NCBI GenBank assembly: GCA_025455635.1
Contig: JALOMF010000245.1
Location: 1 to 6,411 of the forward strand
Reading direction: 5' to 3'
Length of the DNA stretch: 6,411 nt
From: Saprospiraceae bacterium
GTDB lineage: Bacteria; Bacteroidota; Bacteroidia; Chitinophagales; Saprospiraceae
The notes beneath the pieces were generated by a model. That model saw only the letters and a program-made list of their open reading frames with translations, was not told the origin of the DNA and did no database searches. The first letter of the stretch is position 1. Every line of letters begins with the position of its first letter. Shown here piece after piece: positions 1-5,756 of the stretch. The translations under genes were made by a program, and so were the position numbers.

Positions 1-150
1 TACAAACTGGAGAACGGCAAATGGGTTTGGGTCGAGAAATTCTGGAACGAAGTCATGGATGAAGCGCCGAGGCCAGAACCCGTGCTGGATGCCAGGGGCG
101 GGCAAGATGTTTTTGGGAAAGAGAAAAGGAAAAAGAAGAAAAAGGGGTAA
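1..150 (+). CDS. 3' end of an unidentified protein with a lysine-rich C-terminus (partial)
   Basis: Frame 1 is open from the left edge to a TAA at 148-150, giving the last 49 residues of a protein whose start lies outside the window. The visible part begins YKLENGKWVWVEKFWNEVMDE, continues through a proline- and acid-containing linker, and ends in a strongly basic tail (GKEKRKKKKKG). The Trp/Lys-rich start looks like real folded sequence, and the basic tail could be a disordered nucleic-acid or membrane contact, but I recognise no family. A strong hairpin terminator lies 39 bp downstream, which fits a true gene end. It converges on the TlpA-like gene. The reading frame is fairly secure; the function is unknown. 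Confidence 0.7.
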   Translation, partial: YKLENGKWVWVEKFWNEVMDEAPRPEPVLDARGGQDVFGKEKRKKKKKG

Positions 151-188
151 ATACCTGATAATCAAATCATTGCGAAGTAAAAACCAAT

Positions 189-226
189 AAAAAAAGCGAA
201 GCCGGAATACCAGCTTCGCTTTTTTT
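189..226. terminator. Bidirectional rho-independent terminator
   Basis: A perfect 14-bp inverted repeat: seven A then GCGAAGC (189-202), mirrored by GCTTCGC then seven T (213-226). The 10-nt spacer can add a two-pair GG/CC extension with an AATA loop. The T run follows the stem on the plus strand, and the A run becomes a U tract on the minus strand. It can therefore end both the partial plus-strand gene (stop at 150) and the minus-strand TlpA-like gene (stop at 243), which converge here. Confidence 0.93.
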
Positions 227-242
227 GCAAAGTGAAAGGCGA

Positions 243-1391
243 TTAGAGTAGCTTCTTCAGCGTCTCTTCCACCTGCTCGCCACGGAGTCCAGTGGCAGCA
301 ATGCGGCCTTCCTTGTCAATCATGAAGGTACGTGGGATACTGCTGACACCATAAAGTTTGGCAGGAGCACACTCCCATTTTTTCAGGTCGCTGACGTGGG
401 TATTCCAAATCAAGCCGTCTTTTGCAATGGCGTCCTTCCATTTTTTGCTTTCGTTTGCGAGTGCCTCCTTGATTCTAGCTTGGTCGCCGCCCATCATCTG
501 CTCGGTGCGGGAGTCAATGCCATCCAATGAAACGCTGAACACGGTGAAACCCTTGTCCTTGTAGTTGTTGTAAACATTGACCACGTTTGGGTTTTCCATG
601 CGGCAGGGGCGGCACCAGCTTGCCCAAAAATCGAGCAAAACTACCTTGCCTTTCAGGTCGGCCAGCGAGTACTGCTTGCCATCTGGGCTAGGCAATTTGA
701 TGTCTGGCGCTGGTTGGCGTTCAGCTTCTTCGTAAAAAGTAAAGCCATTGCCGCCAGCTGGTTGCTTGACTTGTTGAAGTGAAACCAAGTAGGAATCGTA
801 ATCTTTTGCGTATTCAGAACCGGGAAAAGCAGCTTCCAATTTCGCTTTGGCTTTTTTATGGGTATCCATGAATGCAGGATTGCCACCAAAAGCCTGAATT
901 GCTACCAAAACACCAGCCATCGGGTTGGGTGCATTTTCCACAAAAGCTTGGATATCAGTAGGTTGCGCCTGCTGTGCCACCAGTTTTTGCATCATGTCAC
1001 GGTAGCTGATGCAGCTTTCGCAACCTTTGATTTCGTATTGAAAACGGTTGAGGTTGCCAAGGTCGCCCGACACTTCGAGGCTGCTTTCCTTGCCATCCAG
1101 CACCAAGAAAATCTGTTGCTCCCCGATGCGCAAGCGGTAAATGCCCGCATCCTGTTTGGTCGGAATTTCCAAGTTGAACTTGCCACTGGCATCGGCATCT
1201 GCCTTGCTTACCACAAGGTTGGGACTGGCAGGGTTCAGGCCAACTTTGTCGAAGTAAACCTGCATGCTGCCCGCATTGGTGATGGTGCCCGAAATGCCAA
1301 GGCCATCTCCGCCTCCGATTGAGCCGCCGCCTTCCTTGCAGCCAAACGAAAAGGCTGCTATTGCGAGTAAAATGAACGCTAAGTTTTTCAT
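243..1391 (-). CDS. TlpA/ResA-family thiol-disulfide oxidoreductase lipoprotein
   Basis: A 382-aa envelope protein. Residues 1-18 form a lipoprotein signal ending FSFGC, with Cys18 as the lipidation site followed by KE and a glycine-rich linker. Residues about 32-120 form a beta-rich domain resembling the DUF4369 region often found in front of Bacteroidota TlpA proteins. A helical segment follows (about 128-210). The thioredoxin fold covers about 226-382: a PAPDIKLPSPDGK entry motif, the active site WASWCRPC (Cys260, Cys263), and the cis-proline loop SSIPRTF (Pro353). Family members reduce or exchange disulfides in the periplasm, for example in cytochrome c maturation; the substrate here is unknown. 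An extra pair, CESC (Cys124/Cys127), sits in the front half. I chose the ATG at 1391 because it gives a proper signal peptide. An in-frame start at 1550 would add 53 residues of QSNN-rich sequence that only translates the repeat element, and would bury the signal. No clear promoter is visible upstream, so it may be read through from purL. Confidence 0.93.
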   Translation of the reverse strand: MKNLAFILLAIAAFSFGCKEGGGSIGGGDGLGISGTITNAGSMQVYFDKVGLNPASPNLVVSKADADASGKFNLEIPTKQDAGIYRLRIGEQQIFLVLDGKESSLEVSGDLGNLNRFQYEIKGCESCISYRDMMQKLVAQQAQPTDIQAFVENAPNPMAGVLVAIQAFGGNPAFMDTHKKAKAKLEAAFPGSEYAKDYDSYLVSLQQVKQPAGGNGFTFYEEAERQPAPDIKLPSPDGKQYSLADLKGKVVLLDFWASWCRPCRMENPNVVNVYNNYKDKGFTVFSVSLDGIDSRTEQMMGGDQARIKEALANESKKWKDAIAKDGLIWNTHVSDLKKWECAPAKLYGVSSIPRTFMIDKEGRIAATGLRGEQVEETLKKLL

Positions 1392-1407
1392 GCTCAAGAA
1401 AGATTTA

Positions 1408-1549
1408 TGATTGTTTGATTGATGAGATTGTTGGAATTGTTTGATTGCTGGATTGTTGGAATTGTTTGATTGTTGAGATTGCCAGAGTAACATTTGACAG
1501 GTTGTCGTGATACGAGCAACAATCAAACAATCAAACAATCCAACAATCA
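1408..1549. repeat. Palindromic TTGATTG-repeat element, copy 1 (142 bp)
   Basis: This element fills the gap between the purL stop codon and the TlpA-like gene. The left arm (1408-1481) is a run of degenerate units built on ATTGTTTG/GATTGTTGG. It contains an exact 22-bp direct repeat (1426-1447 and 1451-1472, period 25 bp) and a 21-bp repeat with one mismatch (1410-1430 and 1461-1481). A 19-bp spacer follows, then a core, GTTGTCGTGATAC, at 1501-1513. The right arm (1514-1549) carries the same units in reverse complement (AACAATCAAACAATC). Both ends are TGATTG read inwards. The core can fold as GTTG-TCGT/ACGA-CAAC with a GAT loop and one bulged G (1501-1520). A second element with the same core is at 5643-5717. 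No ORF of its own. Probably a dispersed, non-autonomous palindromic repeat of REP or MITE type; the class is inference. Confidence 0.85.
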
Positions 1550-3778
1550 CCCAAATTTCTCGCCCAACGTGTTGTCAAAAATGGCCTTCCATTCTGAAAC
1601 ACTTCCGAAATTTTCGTTATCTATCATTGCGCTGTTTCCAAAAACTTCGCCAAGTTTGGTGAAGGAAACATTTTGGTTAACGAGATAGTTTTGGAACTCG
1701 TCGTCCCTGCTGGCAGGCAGCGTGACGACCACCCGGCTTTGGCTCTCGCCGAACAAGAAACAGTCCTTGCGGAAGGTATCCACCGTCTCGATATTGAAGC
1801 CCAATCCACTGGCGATGGCACTTTCCATCAAGTTGGTGAACAGGCCGCCGTCGGATACGTCGTGGACAGAGCAAAGCCAGTTTTTACGGATGAGCTGGCG
1901 CACCAGTTGCTGCATTTCGAACGCTTCGTGCAGGTCAAATTGGGGAGCGGGTGAATATTTTATGCCCAAAACATTGCGAAGGTACTCGCTGCTGTTGAGG
2001 TCGTTGTGGACATTGCCGAGCATGTAGATGGCGTCCCCCTCGTTTTTGAACCCAAGCGTCATCAGGTGCGACTGCTCCTCCAAAATGCCCAACATGCCGA
2101 TGGTCGGCGTCGGGAACACAGGCTCGGTCTTGCTGCCAACTTGGCTTTGGTTGTAAAAGCTGACGTTGCCGCCGGTGACGGGGGTATTGAACTTGCGGCA
2201 AGCCTCGCCCATGCCCTTGATGGCGTTCACGAACTGGTAGTAAACTTCCGGGTTGTACGGGTTGCCAAAATTCAGGCAATTGGTAATGGCAACGGGTACG
2301 CCGCCTGTGCAGGTGATGTTGCTGGCAGCTTCGGCCACGGCTATCATCGCACCCACGTAAGGGTCGGCATGTACGTAAGCGGAGTTGCAATCCACCGTTA
2401 CCACTAGCGATTTCTTCGAGCCTTTGATGCGCACGACGGAGGCATCGGATGGCGCATTGGTGCTTTGGTTATTGGTGCGCACCATGCTGTCGTACTGCTC
2501 ATACACCCAGCGTTTGCTCACGAGGTTGGGCAGTGAAAACAACTTGCGGGCTGCCGCTTTGATGTCGTCGGCATGGTCCACTTTGCTCAGTCGGAACTTG
2601 CTCACTTCGGCCATGTAAGCTGGCTTGGTGAACTCCCGGTCGTAAACCGGTGCGCCGCCGCCCAGCACGAGCGTCTCGGCTTCTACTTCGGCCACTTTTT
2701 CACCTTCGTAAAAATATTCGAGCATGCCCGTATCGGTCACTTCGCCAATTTGCACACATTCCAAGTCCCATTTCTCGAAGACATCGTAGAGTGGCTGCTC
2801 CTCGCCTTTTTTACCCACAATCAACATGCGCTCCTGGCTCTCGGAAAGCAGAATTTCCCAAGCGTGCATGTTCGCTTGGCGGGTCGGCACCTTGCTGAGG
2901 TCAATGCGCATGCCCGTGCCCGACTTGGCGCTCATTTCAGAAGTGGAACAAGTGATGCCCGCTGCGCCCATGTCCTGCATACCCACGACTGCCCCCGTTT
3001 TGATGGCTTCGAGGCTGGCTTCGAGCAGCAGTTTTTCCTGAAATGGGTCGCCGACCTGAACGGCTGGCAGGTCTTCATGGCTCTCTTCGTGGAGGTCGGC
3101 GGAAGCGAAGGTAGCGCCGTGAATACCGTCCTTGCCAGTGCGGCTGCCCACGATGAAGACGGGGTTGCCCGGCCCATCGGCGCAGGCAGAGACGGTCTCC
3201 CCTACCCGCACGATGCCCACCGACATGGCGTTCACCAATATATTCTGGTTGTAGCAATCATCGAAAAACACCTCGCCGCCCACGGTTGGCACCCCGAAAC
3301 TGTTGCCGTAGTCGCCGATGCCCTTCACCACGCCCCGCACGAGGCCCTTCATGTGGTTGGTATCGGGGTTGCCGAAGCGGAGGGAGTTCAGCGCTGCGAT
3401 GGGTCGGGCGCCCATCGTGAAAATGTCACGGTGGATGCCGCCTACGCCCGTGGCTGCACCTTGGTAAGGCTCAATGGCGCTGGGGTGGTTGTGCGACTCG
3501 ATTTTGAAGGCGCAGGCAATGCCGTCGCCGATGTCCACGAGGCCGGCGTTTTCTTCGCCAGCGCCCACGAGCAGGCGCTTGCCTTCACGGGGCAGGGTTT
3601 TCAGCCATTTGATGGAGTTCTTGTAGGAACAATGCTCCGACCACATGACTGAGTAGATACTCAGCTCCACGAAATTGGGCGTGCGGCCCAGGTTTTGCTT
3701 GATTTTTTCAAACTCGGCGGCGGTAATGCCGAGCTTGGCGGCGGTTTTCTCCGTAATTTCTGGTTCGGTGATTTGCAT
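1547..3778 (-). CDS. purL: Phosphoribosylformylglycinamidine synthase, small-type PurL subunit
   Basis: 743 aa, close to the ~740 aa of small-type PurL enzymes. It performs the ATP- and glutamine-dependent conversion of FGAR to FGAM, the fourth step of de novo purine synthesis, in the cytosol. Motifs in order: WSEHCSYK with the catalytic-type His49; HNHPSAIEPYQGAATGVGG (96-114) and GARPIA (123-128), the substrate and ATP region; DGIHGATFAS (217-226); DLPAVQVGDPFQEKLL (236-251); QDMGAAGITCSTSEMS (268-283); PTRQANMHAWEILLSESQER (298-317). The second half repeats the AIRS-like pattern with DPYVGAMIAVAEAASNI (472-488), AITNCLNFGNP (497-507), TPVTGGNVSFYNQ (532-544) and SVHDVSDGGL (637-646). There is no glutaminase domain, so separate PurQ and PurS partners are expected; neither is in the window. 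I chose the ATG at 3778 (MQITEPEIT) because family proteins begin about there; an in-frame start at 3814 would add 12 unconvincing residues. The TGA stop is the first three bases of repeat copy 1. Confidence 0.97.
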   Translation of the reverse strand: MQITEPEITEKTAAKLGITAAEFEKIKQNLGRTPNFVELSIYSVMWSEHCSYKNSIKWLKTLPREGKRLLVGAGEENAGLVDIGDGIACAFKIESHNHPSAIEPYQGAATGVGGIHRDIFTMGARPIAALNSLRFGNPDTNHMKGLVRGVVKGIGDYGNSFGVPTVGGEVFFDDCYNQNILVNAMSVGIVRVGETVSACADGPGNPVFIVGSRTGKDGIHGATFASADLHEESHEDLPAVQVGDPFQEKLLLEASLEAIKTGAVVGMQDMGAAGITCSTSEMSAKSGTGMRIDLSKVPTRQANMHAWEILLSESQERMLIVGKKGEEQPLYDVFEKWDLECVQIGEVTDTGMLEYFYEGEKVAEVEAETLVLGGGAPVYDREFTKPAYMAEVSKFRLSKVDHADDIKAAARKLFSLPNLVSKRWVYEQYDSMVRTNNQSTNAPSDASVVRIKGSKKSLVVTVDCNSAYVHADPYVGAMIAVAEAASNITCTGGVPVAITNCLNFGNPYNPEVYYQFVNAIKGMGEACRKFNTPVTGGNVSFYNQSQVGSKTEPVFPTPTIGMLGILEEQSHLMTLGFKNEGDAIYMLGNVHNDLNSSEYLRNVLGIKYSPAPQFDLHEAFEMQQLVRQLIRKNWLCSVHDVSDGGLFTNLMESAIASGLGFNIETVDTFRKDCFLFGESQSRVVVTLPASRDDEFQNYLVNQNVSFTKLGEVFGNSAMIDNENFGSVSEWKAIFDNTLGEKFG

Positions 3779-3791
3779 GAATAATGAGTGG

Positions 3792-3884
3792 TTAACCCCT
3801 GCCCCTTTTTTCAAAATGGTTCAGAAACTTCGCCAGTTCCGAAACCATTTTACCCAAAAATTTACGCTTTGGCAAATTTTCCAT
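3792..3884 (-). CDS. Candidate 30-aa leader peptide or small basic protein upstream of purL
   Basis: An ATG at 3884 opens a 31-codon frame ending in TAA at 3792, 13 bp before the purL ATG and in the same direction. The peptide starts MENLPKRKF and ends HFEKRGRG. It has eight Lys/Arg against three Glu, and its hydrophobic residues (Leu4, Phe9, Leu10, Met13, Val14, Leu17, Phe20, Leu21, Phe25) are spaced as in an amphipathic helix. The ATG lies about 24 bp downstream of the TAnnTTTG box at 3908-3915, so it would be the first start codon on the purL transcript. A hairpin (3813-3851) lies inside it. I do not recognise a family. It could be a regulatory leader peptide, a small cytosolic protein co-transcribed with purL, or a chance ORF. 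Composition and position favour a real gene, but no homology evidence is available here. Confidence 0.5.
   Translation of the reverse strand: MENLPKRKFLGKMVSELAKFLNHFEKRGRG
3813..3851 (-). promoter_or_regulatory. Hairpin in the purL leader RNA
   Basis: On the minus-strand transcript, AAAAUGGUU pairs with AACCAUUUU (9 bp). An inner segment follows (U-G wobble, C/U mismatch, G-C, G-U wobble), then AACU/AGUU, closed by a five-base GGCGA loop. Seventeen positions pair with a single mismatch. On the plus strand the two wobbles become A/C mismatches, so the structure favours the purL-sense RNA. It starts 35 bp upstream of the purL ATG and lies wholly inside the 30-codon ORF. No U tract follows, so it is not an intrinsic terminator. 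It could control translation of the leader ORF or purL, or stabilise the mRNA. It matches no riboswitch that I recognise. Confidence 0.5.
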
Positions 3885-3907
3885 CAGGCGTTGGGCGCAA
3901 GAAGGCG

Positions 3908-3915
3908 CAAAGATA
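3908..3915 (-). promoter_or_regulatory. Bacteroidota-type -7 box for purL
   Basis: On the minus strand this reads TATCTTTG, a perfect match to the TAnnTTTG box of the Bacteroidota primary sigma factor, followed by CGCC. The tRNA promoter in this window has the same TAnnTTTGCGCC layout. No good -33 TTG is visible at the usual distance. Transcription would start near 3902, giving a leader of about 120 nt that holds the small ORF and the hairpin. Confidence 0.55.
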
Positions 3916-4022
3916 GCAATGCACACAGCAGAGAATGAACGTTTGATGGAATATTAGTCGGTTAAAAATTTCGCTTTTTTGGCTAAATTGGTGTGCTGTC
4001 GAAATAAATCGGCGTTTAATCC

Positions 4023-4058
4023 AAGTAAAAAGCGATTCCTTCGTTAACGAAAGTAAAA
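4023..4058. promoter_or_regulatory. Palindrome flanked by direct repeats upstream of the DUF4836-like gene
   Basis: A perfect 12-bp palindrome, TTCGTTAACGAA, at 4040-4051 lies between two exact copies of AAGTAAAA (4023-4030 and 4051-4058, period 28 bp). It is 40 bp upstream of the ATG at 4092. This could be a dimeric repressor site or a short 5'-UTR hairpin. A TAAAATTG at 4054-4061 is one base from the TAnnTTTG box but is close to the start codon, so the promoter cannot be fixed. Function is inferred only from symmetry and position. Confidence 0.35.
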
Positions 4059-4091
4059 TTGGACTTCCATTTTTCACTAAAACATACCAAC

Positions 4092-5645
4092 ATGAATTTC
4101 ATCAAAGCATTTTCAAGCTTTATTTTGGTCGGCGCTTTTTTGCTGATTTTTTCTTGCAAAAAAGACGGGCTAGCTCCCAACGACGCCCTGGCATACGTAC
4201 CTGCCACCGCTACGAACGTGACCGCCATTGATTTAAAAAAATTGATGCAAAAAGCTGATTTTGAATCCGTTAAGCAAATGGATTTTTACAAAAAAATGGT
4301 GTCGGAGTCGGAAAAAGAAAACCCGCAAATTGCGAAAGTCTTGCTCGACCCCACCACCTCCGGCATCAACCTCGATGGCAAAATCTACTCGGCCACTGCC
4401 TTTGAAGAAGACAACCCCGAACTAATGACCACCTATTTTTACATCCCGCTCAAGGACGCCTCGGCCTTCGAGTCGCTGATGAAAACCAGCAAACAGGAAA
4501 TCACGCAAAAAGACGGCCTGAACATCATGGACGATGGCGGTGAAGCCATCATTGGCTGGAACAAGTCGCTCGCCATTTTTGCCATCAGCAACGACGACTC
4601 GGAAGCCTTCGTGGACCGCCTCGTGGCTGCCTTCACCCCCGCCAAGGACAACCCCTTGACGAAGGACGCCAAACTGCAAGCCGCCCTCGCCGCCAACCAC
4701 GACATCACGAGCTACCTCTCCACCAACGCACTGGCCAAAAACCCAAGTGCCGGCTTTGCACTGAACATGATTGACGTGAAATCGGATGCTTTGAAAGACA
4801 ATTTCATCAGCAGCTACGCCGATTTTGAGGATGGCAAAATGGTGGGGCACTCCGATTTCGTCATCAATGACAAGCTCGGCAAGGACTTCATTGGCCGCTT
4901 TTTCAAGGACGAGGCCGAGGCTGATTTCAGCAAGGTTTTGCCGAATGAAAAATTGAGCTTCGCCACGGTGCTGGCGCTGGATTTGGTGGGCATTGACAAG
5001 TTCCTAAGCGAACGCCCGCAAACCAAGGACTACACCGATTTTGTGCTCAACGACCTCGGGGTGAAGCGCAAGGACATCATTGAAGCACTTGGCGGGGATA
5101 TGCTGATTGCGGGCTTTGGTAAAAATAGCACCAATCTCAGCGATGTGGACATCCAGGTTTCGTTCAGCTTAAAAAATGAGTCAAAGGCCCGTGAACTGCT
5201 CCAAATCGCCATCAAAGAGGGCAAGCTGAAAGAGCTTGAGCCGAATGTTTACGCCCTAAAATCCATTGGCAACGAGGACTTCAACGTGACCGTGAACAGG
5301 GGATTTGGAAAGATTTTACTCAAAAACGGGATGTTGACCTTCGTATCCGACGAGGCGCTTTTTGGTAAAATAAAGGCTGGTGAAACTGGCGGCGAGTACA
5401 CCACTGCTCTCCAAAAGTTTGACAATCAGACGGTTGCAGGTTGGTTCGACTTCCAGTCCATGTGGAACGCCCTCGGCGGCGACCAAAGCAAAGCCTTCAA
5501 AACCATGGACTTCAAGGTGAACGGCAAAGGCGCCGATTTCATCATGGAAACCCAAGACCCGAAGGTGAACAGCCTAAAGGCCATGTTTGAGATGATAAAT
5601 GAGGGCTACAAGCAGCGTGGCCAATTGCCAGAAGAAGTTTTGTGA
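4092..5645 (+). CDS. DUF4836-like lipoprotein of unknown function
   Basis: 517 aa. Residues 1-22 are a lipoprotein signal: a basic start, a hydrophobic run (FILVGAFLLIF) and Cys22 in the context IFSC, followed by KKDG. The mature protein begins near LAPNDALAYVPATATNVTAIDLKKLM; this 'P-x-DA-x-x-YVP ... V-x-x-IDLKKLM' opening, plus the length, resembles the DUF4836 family of Bacteroidota lipoproteins. The rest alternates beta-rich stretches (DGKIYSATAF, GEAIIGWNKSLAIFAIS, KDIIEALGGDMLIAGFG) with helices rich in Lys, Asp and Glu. There are no membrane segments after the signal, no enzyme motif and no other cysteine. The family has no established activity known to me; an outer-membrane-anchored protein is the likely state. 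I chose the ATG at 4092, which begins the signal peptide, over an in-frame TTG at 4059. It is divergent from purL and followed at once by repeat copy 2 and a terminator, so it is probably monocistronic. Confidence 0.85.
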   Translation: MNFIKAFSSFILVGAFLLIFSCKKDGLAPNDALAYVPATATNVTAIDLKKLMQKADFESVKQMDFYKKMVSESEKENPQIAKVLLDPTTSGINLDGKIYSATAFEEDNPELMTTYFYIPLKDASAFESLMKTSKQEITQKDGLNIMDDGGEAIIGWNKSLAIFAISNDDSEAFVDRLVAAFTPAKDNPLTKDAKLQAALAANHDITSYLSTNALAKNPSAGFALNMIDVKSDALKDNFISSYADFEDGKMVGHSDFVINDKLGKDFIGRFFKDEAEADFSKVLPNEKLSFATVLALDLVGIDKFLSERPQTKDYTDFVLNDLGVKRKDIIEALGGDMLIAGFGKNSTNLSDVDIQVSFSLKNESKARELLQIAIKEGKLKELEPNVYALKSIGNEDFNVTVNRGFGKILLKNGMLTFVSDEALFGKIKAGETGGEYTTALQKFDNQTVAGWFDFQSMWNALGGDQSKAFKTMDFKVNGKGADFIMETQDPKVNSLKAMFEMINEGYKQRGQLPEEVL

Positions 5646-5717
5646 TTGCTTGTGCAATTGCTTGATTGTTGTCGTGAAACCGCTAACAACCAAGCAATTG
5701 CACCATTTTAGCAATCA
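5643..5717. repeat. Palindromic TTGATTG-repeat element, copy 2 (75 bp)
   Basis: A shorter relative of the element at 1408-1549. The outer arms TGATTGCT (5643-5650) and AGCAATCA (5710-5717) are complementary. The inner arms, GTGCAATTGCTTGATTGTT (5652-5670) and AACAACCAAGCAATTGCAC (5685-5703), pair at 18 of 19 positions around a 14-nt loop. The shared core is GTTGTCGTGAAAC (5668-5680), 12 of 13 identical to copy 1. The arms here use ATTGCTTG where copy 1 uses ATTGTTTG; the change is present in both arms, so pairing is kept. The first three bases are the TGA stop of the lipoprotein gene, and the last base is the first A of the next terminator. Confidence 0.83.
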
Positions 5718-5755
5718 AAAAGCCCGCTCACCGTGTCCGGTGGCGGGCTTTTTTT
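5717..5755. terminator. Bidirectional rho-independent terminator
   Basis: AAAAAGCCCGC (5717-5727), one bulged T, then CACCG pair with CGGTG and GCGGGC followed by seven T (5738-5755), around a TGTC loop: 11 G/C-rich core pairs plus the A/T run. It ends the plus-strand lipoprotein gene, and read the other way (five T) it ends the minus-strand tRNA, whose 3' end is one base away. Confidence 0.93.
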
Positions 5756-5756
5756 G

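Noticed and set aside
858..1322. Plus-strand open frame of 154 codons
   Set aside because: It is antisense to the TlpA-like gene, has no recognisable domain and no promoter.
1408..1549. Possible CRISPR array
   Set aside because: The repeats are 7-25 bp, degenerate and contiguous, with no unique spacers of uniform length, and they reverse orientation about a core.
2573..3652. Plus-strand open frame of 359 codons
   Set aside because: It is antisense to purL, whose full set of motifs is intact. The translation is His/Ala/Val-rich with no domain, as expected from the complement of GC-rich codons.
3675..3938. Plus-strand open frame of 87 codons spanning the purL start
   Set aside because: Antisense to the purL 5' end and leader; no domain and no stop-site context.
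3862..4077. Minus-strand open frame of 71 codons in the intergenic region
   Set aside because: The translation is mixed Cys/His/Phe sequence without pattern, and it runs over the purL promoter and the start of the 30-codon ORF, which is the better candidate.
4059..4091. TTG start 11 codons before the lipoprotein ATG
   Set aside because: It would put charged residues (MDFHFSLKHTN) before a complete signal peptide that begins properly at the ATG at 4092.
4422..4850. Minus-strand open frame of 142 codons
   Set aside because: It is a mirror of the lipoprotein gene's codons (Val/Gly/His-rich), with no independent support.
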